DNA of 64,000 nucleotides from the NCBI RefSeq assembly GCF_050871315.1, contig NZ_JBJLRE010000003.1; one strand, written 5' to 3'. The position numbers and the translations under genes are program-made. The notes below the pieces were generated by a model that saw nothing but the letters and a program-made list of their open reading frames with translations, had not been told where the DNA came from and ran no database searches. The DNA is from Kineococcus gynurae. GTDB lineage: Bacteria; Actinomycetota; Actinomycetes; Actinomycetales; Kineococcaceae. Shown here piece by piece: positions 24,192-32,229 of the stretch (position 1 is its first letter; every line of letters begins with the position of its first letter).

Positions 24192-24953
24192 TCACGCCTC
24201 GATCCCGGGGGCCGCGAGCAGCGCCGCCACCAGCTCCGCCGACCCGGCCAGCAGGGTCGAGTCGAAGTCGATCTCGGAGGCGAGGAACCACGACCGGTCC
24301 AGCGGCCAGACCAGGGACGGGGACTGCGGGTCGAACCAGTCGGGGGTGATCTGCTTCCCGGTCCTCAGCGCCGCGTCCAGCGGCCCCTGGAACAGCAGGT
24401 AGTCCCGACCGGGCAGGTGCAGGTGCGGGTAGGACGTTGCCGCATTGACCACGTCGGGGATCGGCGGGCGGGCAAGCGGTGGCGGCGGCGAGCCCTTCCC
24501 GCCCGAGGTGTACCGGACCCCGGTCGAGCCGTGCAACCACCCCCACCCCTCCCACATCCCGAGCACGCACTCCTGGTCCCCCGTGAACGGCGCGAGCACG
24601 CTCAGCACGGCCCGCAGCGCCTCGGGCTCCAGGTGCCCCTCACGGACCTGCACGTCCGCCCACCGCCCCTCCGGCCCCACCGGCAGGTCCTGCCCCGCGA
24701 CGGGGGTGACGATCGAACGCCACTGCGCGAGGGCGTGCACGACCCGGCCGGTCCGGGCGGCGACGCCCGCCCAGGTGCCCGGTTCTTCGTCGCCCCCCAG
24801 GTCGACGGGGTGCAGGATGCGGGCGTAGGCCGGGAAACCCCGGGGGACCACGTCCGTCACGGAACTGCCCAGCCCCCCGGTGCGCGGGGCGATCCCTCCA
24901 CCCACCGCGTCCGGGTCCTCGACCGGACGCAACCCGGCGAAAGACTCACCCAC
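24192..24953 (-). CDS. Conserved actinobacterial protein of unknown function
   Basis: This soluble protein of 253 residues has the conserved opening VTDVVPRGFPAYARILHPV and a central LGMWEGWGWL. Its C-terminal segment, HLPGRDYLLFQGPLDAALR and VWPLDRSWFLASEIDFDSTLLAG, ends in repeated Leu/Ala. These motifs recur in a family of actinobacterial proteins without assigned function, as far as I recall. The GTG at 24953 was chosen because earlier codons run into composition that looks non-coding. A 21-codon out-of-frame ATG reading lies upstream but has no support. The neighbours are unrelated genes on the other strand, so the protein is probably expressed alone. Confidence 0.65.
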   Translation of the reverse strand: MGESFAGLRPVEDPDAVGGGIAPRTGGLGSSVTDVVPRGFPAYARILHPVDLGGDEEPGTWAGVAARTGRVVHALAQWRSIVTPVAGQDLPVGPEGRWADVQVREGHLEPEALRAVLSVLAPFTGDQECVLGMWEGWGWLHGSTGVRYTSGGKGSPPPPLARPPIPDVVNAATSYPHLHLPGRDYLLFQGPLDAALRTGKQITPDWFDPQSPSLVWPLDRSWFLASEIDFDSTLLAGSAELVAALLAAPGIEA

Positions 24954-25113
24954 CGCGCACCGTCCCGGTGGACGGCGGAACGACGCGCAGGTCGGCTCCC
25001 GGCAGCTCCATCCTCGGACGGTAGCGGCGACCCCCACCGACGACCGCGATCTCCCGCCCGTCCCCGGGCGCGCGTCGTCGATGAGTTCCGGGCCCGGCGA
25101 CGGTCTCCGGGTC

Positions 25114-25773
25114 ATGGTGACGACCCCGTTCCCGCTGACCGCCGCACAGACGGCCGCCGCGGTCCGCGACGAACGCCTCCGGCTCGTCGACCGCCTGGCG
25201 ACCCTCGGCCCGGAGCAGTGGGGCGCACCGTCCTTGTGCGCCGCGTGGACGGTGCGAGACGTCCTGGCCCACCTGACCACCACCACGCGTCTGACGGTGC
25301 CGCTCCTGGTCCGCGAAGCGGTCCGGGCCCGCGGTTCCTTCGACCGCATGGAGATCAACCTGGCCGCCGAGCGCGCCGGGCGGCACGGCACCACCGAGCT
25401 CCTCGAGCACCTGCACGAGAGCGCCCGGTCCACCCGTCGCTTCCCCGGCAGCAGCCCCCTGGACCCGCTGATGGACCTGGTCGTCCACGCCCAGGACGTC
25501 GCGCGTCCCCTGCGACTGGCCTGGTCGCCGCCCGCTCACGTCGTCACCGCCTGCCTGGCCCACGTCGTCGGCAACCGCTTCATGGGCGCGCCCCGGCGCG
25601 TACGGGGACTGCACCTGGCGTCCACCGACTCCTCGTGGTCGCACGGGTCCGGCGCCGAGGTCCGCGGACCGGACCTGGACCTCCTGCTCGCCGTCTCCGG
25701 CCGGCCCGAGGGACTGCGCGCCCTGGACGGCCCGGGGGTGCCGGCGCTGCGCGAACGCCTCCGGGTGGGGTGA
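25114..25773 (+). CDS. Maleylpyruvate-isomerase-fold (mycothiol-dependent type) protein
   Basis: The 219-residue protein matches the DinB-like / MDMPI_N helical bundle domain: RDERLRLVDRLATLGPEQWGAPSLCAAWTVRDVLAHL is the family start, followed by SPLDPLMDLVVHAQDVARPL with the second and third metal-ligand positions (His and Asp/His). Relatives transfer or isomerise using mycothiol and a divalent metal. Most of these paralogues have no assigned substrate. ATG 25114 places the domain at the usual distance; ATG 25081 would add eleven residues and also lacks a ribosome site. A GC-rich hairpin overlaps the stop codon. Confidence 0.8.
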   Translation: MVTTPFPLTAAQTAAAVRDERLRLVDRLATLGPEQWGAPSLCAAWTVRDVLAHLTTTTRLTVPLLVREAVRARGSFDRMEINLAAERAGRHGTTELLEHLHESARSTRRFPGSSPLDPLMDLVVHAQDVARPLRLAWSPPAHVVTACLAHVVGNRFMGAPRRVRGLHLASTDSSWSHGSGAEVRGPDLDLLLAVSGRPEGLRALDGPGVPALRERLRVG

Positions 25774-25785
25774 GCGGGCCACCCC
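25767..25785 (+). terminator. Hairpin overlapping the stop codon
   Basis: GGGGTG (25767-25772) pairs with CACCCC (25780-25785) around AGCGGGC, and the TGA stop lies within it. The 6-bp GC stem has no T-tract. It is a modest terminator candidate for the maleylpyruvate-isomerase-type gene. Confidence 0.4.
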
Positions 25786-25817
25786 GTGCCACCCACCTCG
25801 TGTCGACGGCGACGGAT

Positions 25818-25854
25818 GGGACGGCAGCTCAGTCATTCCTTGATCACGGGGGAG
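25818..25854. repeat. Second copy of the GGGACGGCAG / TTGATCACGGGGGAG element
   Basis: GGGACGGCAG (25818-25827), a 7-base gap and ATTCCTTGATCACGGGGGAG (25835-25854) match 16150-16188 exactly in both blocks. This copy lacks the complementary left arm, so it is a half element. It lies in the 145-base gap before the gene at 25919, followed by a purine-rich run. Confidence 0.75.
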
Positions 25855-25918
25855 GGAGGGGTGCGGATGCCGAACCCGCAATAGAACGGGTGTACGGAAG
25901 TTCTGGCATCCTGGGCCG

Positions 25919-26317
25919 GTGGCGGGCGGGCGGTGGAGCAAGTCCTACGAGGACCGCTACCGGGCTGCGCGGCGCCGCGGCGAACCGTCGCCCTTCGCCG
26001 GACCCACCACCGGACCAACCACCGGACCCGACGGCGGCACAGCGGTCCCGCACCCCGCTCGCGATCCCGCCGGCACCCCCACCGGGCCCACCGGGCCCAC
26101 GGGAGGCGCCCCCGACCCGGGGCCGGAGCTGAGCGCGGGACGGCACTGCTGGGTGCTGGGTCCGGCCGAGGACCCGGGCCCCTTCCCCGGGGTGCTCCTG
26201 GCCTGGCGGCGCGAGGGCCCCACCTGGTTCGGCCGTGTCGCCTTCGTCCGGCTCGACGGGCGGGGTCGACCGGTCCTCACCGACGGGTGGATCCCGGCGA
26301 CGGCCCTGCGTCCCTGA
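25919..26317 (+). CDS. Small conserved hypothetical protein with Gly/Pro/Thr linker
   Basis: This 132-residue protein starts with a basic segment (RWSKSYEDRYRAARRRGE) and continues with a low-complexity Pro/Thr/Gly linker built from TTGP and PTG repeats. It ends with a folded segment, GRHCWVLGPAEDPGPFPGVLLAWRREG ... GRVAFVRL ... GWIPATALRP. The HCWV and GWIP-type end pieces are recurrent in a small actinobacterial protein family of unknown function. GTG 25919 is the first in-frame start; no good ribosome site is seen. The next gene is convergent after 10 bases. Confidence 0.6.
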   Translation: MAGGRWSKSYEDRYRAARRRGEPSPFAGPTTGPTTGPDGGTAVPHPARDPAGTPTGPTGPTGGAPDPGPELSAGRHCWVLGPAEDPGPFPGVLLAWRREGPTWFGRVAFVRLDGRGRPVLTDGWIPATALRP

Positions 26318-26327
26318 CGTCCGGGCC

Positions 26328-27200
26328 CTACCGCCCGCTGCCGACCATCCCGCTGAAGCTCGACTCCCGTTCCAGCGCAGTCAGATCGACCGTCCGCCGG
26401 ACCGGGGGCACCAGCAGCACGGGCGCGCGCAACGTCCGCAGCGGAACCTCGTGGGCCTCGGCCGAGCCCAGGACGACGAGGTCCCCGACGCCGACCCGGT
26501 GCGCGAGCACGTCGCGCAGGTAGGCCTCGACGACGTCGGCCTGCACCGACCGTCGGGCCACCGGGGCGAGGGTCTCGCACGCCCGGTGGTGCCGGGCCTG
26601 CGCCTGGTCCCGGTGCAACGGTCGGTCCTGGTCGGTCGCCAGGGCCAGCAACGGGTTCTGGACCCACGTCGTCAGGACCCGGACCGGCAGGCGGGCCTCC
26701 TGGGCCCGGTGCAGCGCCCAGCGCTCCCCGGCGTCGTCCTCCGACGTGACGACCAGCAGGCGGCGGGACGCGCCCACGACCGCCTGCGGTCCGACCAGGA
26801 CCAGCGGGACGGGGGCGTTCGGGACGCAGTCGCGCACGACGTGCCCGGTGCCCGGTCCCACCGGCGAGACCTTGCGCCCGCAGCCCAGCACGAGCGCGTC
26901 GGAGTCGGCCGCGGCCAGCAGGAGGGCCGTCGCCGGGGTCCCCGTCAGCGTGGTCGTGCGGACCGTCGGCGCACGCCCGGCCAGGTGCTCGATCTCCTCG
27001 GGCAGGTGCGCCGCGAGGGACTGCGACGGCGACAGCGGGCTCAACGGCCCCGCCGGCCCGCCGGGATGGGGCGGGTCCACGGCGACGACGTGGACGTCGC
27101 CCCCGTGCTCGGCCGCGTCGTGCAGCGCCCATCGCAGGGCGCGTCGGGACGCACCCGACCCGGAGAAACCCACCGTGACCCGGAACGTCGACCCGCTCAT
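26328..27200 (-). CDS. Universal stress protein with two UspA-like halves
   Basis: The protein has 290 residues. The first half, from FRVTVGFSGSGASRRALRWAL to ADSDALVLGCGRK...VVRDCVPNAPVPLVLVG, is a UspA domain with the ATP-type glycine loop. The second half, from RRLLVVTSEDDAGERWALH to DLVVLGSAEAHEV..LRAPVLLVPP, is UspA-like but has lost most of the G-rich nucleotide-binding loop. Tandem Usps in actinobacteria are linked to hypoxia, stasis and stress survival. ATG 27200 has GGAGG 8 bases upstream. It is a single gene between convergent and tandem neighbours. Confidence 0.85.
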   Translation of the reverse strand: MSGSTFRVTVGFSGSGASRRALRWALHDAAEHGGDVHVVAVDPPHPGGPAGPLSPLSPSQSLAAHLPEEIEHLAGRAPTVRTTTLTGTPATALLLAAADSDALVLGCGRKVSPVGPGTGHVVRDCVPNAPVPLVLVGPQAVVGASRRLLVVTSEDDAGERWALHRAQEARLPVRVLTTWVQNPLLALATDQDRPLHRDQAQARHHRACETLAPVARRSVQADVVEAYLRDVLAHRVGVGDLVVLGSAEAHEVPLRTLRAPVLLVPPVRRTVDLTALERESSFSGMVGSGR

Positions 27201-27282
27201 CGCCACCGCCTCCTCGCGGGGGAAAGTCCCCTCTCTCATGGTGCGCCGCAGCGGCACGCAGGACAAGGGATGACGCAGGGTG

Positions 27283-27747
27283 TCAGCGAGTTCCCCAGTT
27301 GTAGTGCTGCTTGCGCAGTTGGAGGTACACGAAGGTCTCGGTGGTCACCACGCCCGGGGTCGCCCGGATGCGCCCGTTGATCACGTCGAGGAGGCCTTCG
27401 TCGTCCTCGCAGACCACCTCCACCAAGAGGTCGAAACTGCCGGCGGTGACGACGATGTACTCGACCTCGGGGATCTCGTCGAGCCGGTCGGCGACCTCCC
27501 GGACGTCGCCGTCGGTGCGCACGCCGACCATGGCCTGCCGGCGGAACCCGACCTGCAAGGGGTCGGTGACCGCGACGATCTGCATGACCTGGCTGTCCAG
27601 CAGGCGCTGGACCCGTTGCCGCACGGCGGCTTCGGAGAGCCCCACCACCTTGGCCAGGGCGGCGTAGGACATCCGCCCGTCCACCTGCAGGTGCTCGACG
27701 ATGCGCTTGGACACGTCGTCGAGCGGACCTCCGGGACGGGTGCTCAA
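27283..27747 (-). CDS. Lrp/AsnC-family transcriptional regulator
   Basis: The 154-residue regulator has the helix-turn-helix at about residues 12-60 (DDVSKRIVEHLQVDGRMSYAALAKVVGLSEAAVRQRVQRLLDSQVM) and the RAM/ligand-binding half from about 70 (VGVRTDGDVREVADRLDEIPEVEYIVVTAGSFDLLVEVVCEDDE). Both are typical of octameric Lrp proteins sensing amino acids or their derivatives. The best start is the rare codon TTG at 27747, because it forms a TTGA overlap with the amine-oxidase stop and leaves a normal Lrp N-terminus; the next usable start (GTG in DDVSK) would cut into the first helix. It is co-transcribed with the amine oxidase and probably controls it and the divergent permease. Confidence 0.88.
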   Translation of the reverse strand: MSTRPGGPLDDVSKRIVEHLQVDGRMSYAALAKVVGLSEAAVRQRVQRLLDSQVMQIVAVTDPLQVGFRRQAMVGVRTDGDVREVADRLDEIPEVEYIVVTAGSFDLLVEVVCEDDEGLLDVINGRIRATPGVVTTETFVYLQLRKQHYNWGTR

Positions 27748-29666
27748 TGGCAGCCGTGCCCCGTGGCGCGGACGGTCGCGGGCGCGTCCAGGGCCGGGTT
27801 CCGGTCGAAGAACCCGGCCGCCTTGAGCTGGAACGACACGGTGTCGACCGGCATGATCGGCCAGTCCTCGACGCGGGTGACGTGGTGGATGCCGAAGACG
27901 TGCCAGAGCACGACGTCGGTGCCCTCGAGCGACTCGTCGTCGGCGATCCATCGGCTCATGCCGTGGTCGACCTCGCTCTGGGTGGGGTGGTCCCCGGCCG
28001 GCCAGAGCTCGTCGTCGTGGTGGCGGGTGACCCAGACGTCGTGGCCGATGACCGGGGCCCGCTTGAACTGCGGCGCCTCCGGGTCGAACAGGTGCGGGAT
28101 CGCCGCGGTCGAGGCGAGCTTGTAGGCGGTCGGCGCCCCCCACGCGTTCTTCGCGGTCGCGCTGGCCACCTTCCAGGTCCGCTGGCGCTGCCAGTCCACG
28201 TCGCGGCCGGCCTCACGCTCGGAACGGATGGGCGTGCTGGTGGTCCCGACCGCCAGCCCGTGCGGGTTGTCCTCCCCGATCGGCAGCGCGTGGGAGTCGA
28301 CCTCGAACACCGTGCACTCGGGGCCGTCGACGTCGAGGTCGAGGCGGGCCACCAGGAAGTGCTGGTGGAAGGGGGCGTAGGTGCGTTCGTCGACCAGCGT
28401 CCCCGTGGCCGGAGTCGGTTCTCCCACGGGGATGGGCGTGGTGACCATGATCCCCGTCGCCCGCACCTCGCACTCGATGGTGCCGTCGAGGTAGAGCCGC
28501 CAGTAGACGAGGTACTCGTAGTTGGCGACGGTGGCGTGGAACGAGATCACCATGCGCCGCGAGCGCCGCACCTCGGCCCGGCCGAGGTTGTCGACGTGCT
28601 TCCAGAGGACGGCGTCGTCCTCCTCGTGCAGACAGATCGCATTGGTGATCGTGTAGGGCGTGCCGTGGGAGTCGGTCAGGACCGCGTCCAGGTAGCGGAT
28701 CTCCCCCAGGCAGTCGCAGCCGAGCTCGAGCGACGTGGTCATGTACCCCAGGCCCCACTCGCCGATGTCGTAGGCGGTGCGGCGGTAGTGGTCGAACCCG
28801 GGGTCGCGGTACGGGACGATCATCTCCGCGAACGACATCCGGTAGGCGATGTCGCGGACCCGGCCGTGGTCGTCGTAGCGCAGCTGCTGCAGGACCAGGC
28901 CCTCGCGGGCGGTGAACCCGAGACGCACCGAGAAGTTCTGCCAGCGCAGCTCGCCGTCCTCGACGGTGAACGAGGGCCCCTCGGGCTGGGTGATCTCCAG
29001 CGGCTTCAGCTCGGCGCGCACGGCCTGCGGGGCCAGCTCGGCGGGCAGCAGGTCGGGTTCGTACTCCCCCATCACCGGGGCCGGTTCGGCGACCACCTCG
29101 GCCTCGTCGATCTCCAGCAGCTCGAACGTGTTCATGTCCACGACGAACTTGAGACCGGACAGCGGGTGGGCGTAGGGGCTGCCGTGCGGGGTCTCGCGCA
29201 CCCACACGTCGACCCAGCCGAGTCGTCGGTCGCGGTGGATCTCGGGCATGACGCCGTGGCCGTAGGTCCACACGTCGAGCAGGACGAGGTCGAGGTCGGT
29301 GATCCCGCGCGCGGCGAGCGCCGCGACGACCCGGGGCTCCTCCTTGAGCACGTCGTTGCAGTCGTGCCACTCGTCGACCGTGAAGTTCGGGGTGACCCCG
29401 GGCAGATGCTCGAACTCGGCGACCTCCCCGGCGACGAGGTCGACGACCGCCTCGTAGGTCTTGTTGTCGGCGCGGTCCCACATGATCGAGCGGGCGCGTC
29501 GGGGGACCGGGTCGCCGCTGCGCCAGGCCTGGACGTCGACCTTGGGCGGTTCGGCCAGGGTGACGGTCGCGAAGCGCACGGTCTCCGCGATCCGGCCCGA
29601 GGCCCGGAGGATGTCGCGGTTCGCCTCGAACTCGGCGGTGGTCAACGGTGACAACGGGTGCGGCAC
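27744..29666 (-). CDS. Copper-containing primary amine oxidase
   Basis: This is a 640-residue homologue of the Arthrobacter-type copper amine oxidases, which oxidise primary amines to aldehydes, ammonia and H2O2. The topaquinone precursor is Tyr383 in ANYEYLVYW, the catalytic base Asp300 is in YDIGEWGLGYM, and copper ligands are His434 and His436 (FHQHF) and one of His594/His595 (GIHHV). Positions are very near those of the characterised enzyme family. There is no obvious signal peptide, so it is probably cytoplasmic. GTG 29666 follows a GGGGAG site at a rather long spacing. The Lrp gene is translationally coupled downstream and a permease diverges, forming an amine-uptake and oxidation unit. 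Confidence 0.95.
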   Translation of the reverse strand: MPHPLSPLTTAEFEANRDILRASGRIAETVRFATVTLAEPPKVDVQAWRSGDPVPRRARSIMWDRADNKTYEAVVDLVAGEVAEFEHLPGVTPNFTVDEWHDCNDVLKEEPRVVAALAARGITDLDLVLLDVWTYGHGVMPEIHRDRRLGWVDVWVRETPHGSPYAHPLSGLKFVVDMNTFELLEIDEAEVVAEPAPVMGEYEPDLLPAELAPQAVRAELKPLEITQPEGPSFTVEDGELRWQNFSVRLGFTAREGLVLQQLRYDDHGRVRDIAYRMSFAEMIVPYRDPGFDHYRRTAYDIGEWGLGYMTTSLELGCDCLGEIRYLDAVLTDSHGTPYTITNAICLHEEDDAVLWKHVDNLGRAEVRRSRRMVISFHATVANYEYLVYWRLYLDGTIECEVRATGIMVTTPIPVGEPTPATGTLVDERTYAPFHQHFLVARLDLDVDGPECTVFEVDSHALPIGEDNPHGLAVGTTSTPIRSEREAGRDVDWQRQRTWKVASATAKNAWGAPTAYKLASTAAIPHLFDPEAPQFKRAPVIGHDVWVTRHHDDELWPAGDHPTQSEVDHGMSRWIADDESLEGTDVVLWHVFGIHHVTRVEDWPIMPVDTVSFQLKAAGFFDRNPALDAPATVRATGHGCH

Positions 29667-29692
29667 GTCGGCAGTCTGGCTCCCCGAATCAC

Positions 29693-29703
29693 GCTTGGCA
29701 AGC
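29693..29703. promoter_or_regulatory. GCTTG-G-CAAGC palindrome in the amine oxidase / permease gap
   Basis: The 5-1-5 palindrome lies 27 bases upstream of the amine-oxidase start, in the 129-base divergent gap. It is a candidate site for the linked Lrp protein. Confidence 0.4.
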
Positions 29704-29781
29704 ATGAACGCCACGCATTCCGTCGTCCACGAGGAGTCATCCCTCGGATCGAGCGGAAACGGGACGATGCTCGATCTTCGG

Positions 29782-29787
29782 TAACCT
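29782..29787 (+). promoter_or_regulatory. -10 hexamer TAACCT in front of the permease gene
   Basis: TAACCT is 8 bases before ATG 29796, the leaderless-type geometry seen elsewhere here. The surrounding GGTAACCTT also occurs at the minus-strand -10 of the aminotransferase gene (20895-20903). Confidence 0.4.
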
Positions 29788-29795
29788 TCCCGCCC

Positions 29796-31328
29796 ATGAG
29801 CACGCACACGGCGGGGGTGGACGGCAAGGGTCTGAAGACCGGAGCCCTGTCCCTGTGGGGGAACACCGTCATCGGTCTGGGCGCGACCGCGCCGGCCTAC
29901 GGTCTGGCGGCGACCCTCGGCTACGTCGTGCTGGCCGTCGGCGACAAGGCGCCGGCGATGTTCCTCCTGGCGTTCCTGCCCATGCTGCTCGTCGCCGTCG
30001 CCTACCGGGAGCTGAACCGCGCGGTGCCCGACTGCGGCACGACGTTCACCTGGGGCACCAAGGCGTTCGGCCCCTGGGTCGGCTGGATGGGCGGCTGGGG
30101 CGTCGCGGTCTCCGCGATCATCGTGCTCGCCAACGTCGCCGAGATCGCCTCGATCTACTCGCTGCGCCTGATGGGACTCGACGCCGCCGCCGACAACCTG
30201 CTCGTCCGGGTGCTGCTCGGGGTCGCGTTCATCGTGGGGGCGACCTGGGTCAGCTACCGCGGCATCACGATCTCCGAACGCCTGCAGAACGTCCTGATCC
30301 TCCTGCAGTTCGCGGTGCTCGGGGTGATGGCGGTCGGCGCGCTCTGGTTGGTCTACTCCGGTCAGGCCGGCCCGCAGGCGGTCCGCCCCGAGTGGGGCTG
30401 GTTCGACCCGCGCGGGGTCCCCGAGCACGCCCTGGCCGAGGCGATGATCCTGTGCATCTTCGTCTACTGGGGCTGGGACGCCTGCCTGGCCGTGGCCGAG
30501 GAGACGAAGGACGCCGACCGGACGCCGGGGCGCGCCGCCCTGCTGGCGACCGTGATCCTGCTGGTCACGTTCGTCCTGGTGTCGGTGGCCGTCAGCGCCT
30601 TCGCCGGCTTCGGCACGACGGGGATCGGCCTGGGCAACCCCGAGAACGCCGACGACGTCCTCACCCTGCTCGGCGAACCGGTGGGCGGACCCGCCCTCGG
30701 TGCGCTGCTGCTGCTCACGGTCGCCGCCTCGGCCGCGTCCTCGACGCAGACCACGATCCTGCCCACCGCCCGCGGCGCGTTGTCGATGGCGGTCTACGGG
30801 GCCGTCCCGGAACGCTTCGCCTCGATGCACCCGCGCTACAAGGTCCCGGGTTTCGCGACCGTCGTCATGGGCGTCTCCGCGGTCGTGTTCTACCTCGTCC
30901 TGGCCCTCGTCAGCCAGAACGCGTTGCAGGACTCGGTCGCCTCGCTGGGTCTGGCGGTGGCCTTCTACTACGGCGTCACCGCCTTCGCCTGCGTCTGGTT
31001 CTTCCGCGCCACCCTGTTCCGCTCCCCCCGCCACCTCCTGCTGCGCGGGGTCCTGCCCCTGCTCGGCGGGCTGGCGATGCTGTGGGCCTTCGGGCAGAGC
31101 GCGATCGACATGATCGCCCCGGACTACGGCTACACCGTCATCGGCGGTCTGGGCGGCGTCTTCGTCATCGGGGTCGGCATGCTCGTCCTCGGTGTCCCCC
31201 TGATGCTGGCCTGCGCCCTCCGCCTGAAGGTGTTCGGCCTGCGGGACTTCTTCCGGGGCGAGACGCTGCGCGCCGACACCCCCGTCCTCGTGCCGGACAC
31301 CGGGGAACCGCCCATCGGCGGTCTCTGA
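29796..31328 (+). CDS. APC-superfamily amine/amino-acid permease
   Basis: The 510-residue transporter has about twelve hydrophobic segments. The opening LKTGALSLWGNTVIGLGATAPAYGLAATLGYVV and later NRAVPDCGTTFTWGTKAFGPW follow the APC/amino-acid-polyamine-organocation pattern. The PTARGALSMAVYGAVPERFA segment is conserved in actinobacterial members found next to amine oxidases. It diverges from the copper amine oxidase, so amine uptake is the likely role. No specific substrate can be named. It seems to have a leaderless-type promoter (TAACCT 29782-29787). Confidence 0.9.
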   Translation: MSTHTAGVDGKGLKTGALSLWGNTVIGLGATAPAYGLAATLGYVVLAVGDKAPAMFLLAFLPMLLVAVAYRELNRAVPDCGTTFTWGTKAFGPWVGWMGGWGVAVSAIIVLANVAEIASIYSLRLMGLDAAADNLLVRVLLGVAFIVGATWVSYRGITISERLQNVLILLQFAVLGVMAVGALWLVYSGQAGPQAVRPEWGWFDPRGVPEHALAEAMILCIFVYWGWDACLAVAEETKDADRTPGRAALLATVILLVTFVLVSVAVSAFAGFGTTGIGLGNPENADDVLTLLGEPVGGPALGALLLLTVAASAASSTQTTILPTARGALSMAVYGAVPERFASMHPRYKVPGFATVVMGVSAVVFYLVLALVSQNALQDSVASLGLAVAFYYGVTAFACVWFFRATLFRSPRHLLLRGVLPLLGGLAMLWAFGQSAIDMIAPDYGYTVIGGLGGVFVIGVGMLVLGVPLMLACALRLKVFGLRDFFRGETLRADTPVLVPDTGEPPIGGL

Positions 31329-31367
31329 CCGAGGGACGGCACGGGACCCGCGGGGGCGCCGGTCGCC

Positions 31368-32141
31368 TCAGTCCCGCGGGGCGGTGAGGACGCGCGGCCC
31401 GTCCTCGGTGACCGCGACGGTGTGCTCCTCGTGGGCGCCGGAACTCCCGTCGGCGCTGCGCAGGGTCCACCCGTCGGGATCGGTGACGATCTCGGGACGA
31501 CCCCCGGCCAGGAACCACGGCTCGATCGCGATGACGAGACCCGGCCGCAGCACGAGGCCGCGTCCGGCCCGTCCGTCGTTGGGCACCGAGGGTTCCTCGT
31601 GCATGGTCCGACCCACCCCGTGCCCGCCGAACTGCGTGTTGATCCCGCATCCGCCGGCGTGGCCGATCGCCGCGATCGCCGCCGAGATGTCCCCGATCCG
31701 GTTGCCGGGAACGGCCGCGGCGATCCCTGCGTGCAGGGCCGAACGGGTGGTCTCGACGAGGGCCGTGTCGCCCGGTCGCGGTTCCCCGACCGAGAACGTG
31801 GTGGCCGAGTCCCCCGTCCACCCGTCGAGGGTGGCTCCCCCGTCGACGCACAGCAGGTCCCCCTCCTGCAGGCGGTAGTCGGTGGGCAGCCCGTGCAGGA
31901 CCGCGTCGTTCACCGACAGGCAGAGGACCCCGTCGAAGGGGACCGGGGCGAACCGGGGTTGGTAACCGAGGAACGGCGAGGTCGCCCCCGCGGCGGCGAG
32001 CACCGCCCGTGCCGCCTCGTCCAGCTCGCGCAGGCTCACCCCGGGCGCTGCCGCCGTGCGGGCGGCCGCGAGCGCGTCGGCGACCACGATCCCCGCCGCC
32101 CGCATGGCCTCGATCTCGCCCGGGGTCTTCAACTCCACCAT
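31368..32141 (-). CDS. map: Type I methionine aminopeptidase
   Basis: The 257-residue enzyme removes the initiator methionine from new proteins. Metal ligands are visible in CVDGGATLDGWTGDSATTFSVG (the two Asp), GGHGVGRTMHEEPSVPN (His), VIAIEPWF (Glu) and GAHEEHTVAVTEDG (Glu). The conserved LHGLPTDYRLQEGD precedes them. There is no N-terminal SH3-binding or zinc-finger extension, so it is the short form. The ATG at 32141 has GGAGG nine bases upstream; GTG 32150 would sit right against it. This is probably a second, accessory Map, since the housekeeping copy in actinobacteria usually lies in the secY-adk-map operon. That is inferred, as the rest of the genome is not visible. Confidence 0.92.
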   Translation of the reverse strand: MVELKTPGEIEAMRAAGIVVADALAAARTAAAPGVSLRELDEAARAVLAAAGATSPFLGYQPRFAPVPFDGVLCLSVNDAVLHGLPTDYRLQEGDLLCVDGGATLDGWTGDSATTFSVGEPRPGDTALVETTRSALHAGIAAAVPGNRIGDISAAIAAIGHAGGCGINTQFGGHGVGRTMHEEPSVPNDGRAGRGLVLRPGLVIAIEPWFLAGGRPEIVTDPDGWTLRSADGSSGAHEEHTVAVTEDGPRVLTAPRD

Positions 32142-32229
32142 GACAACCACCCTCCGTGGCGTATCGCTACCCAGCGCAACGAAAGCACGTCCGAGTAGTT
32201 ACTCATCTTGATCCAACGCGACACCCTGC

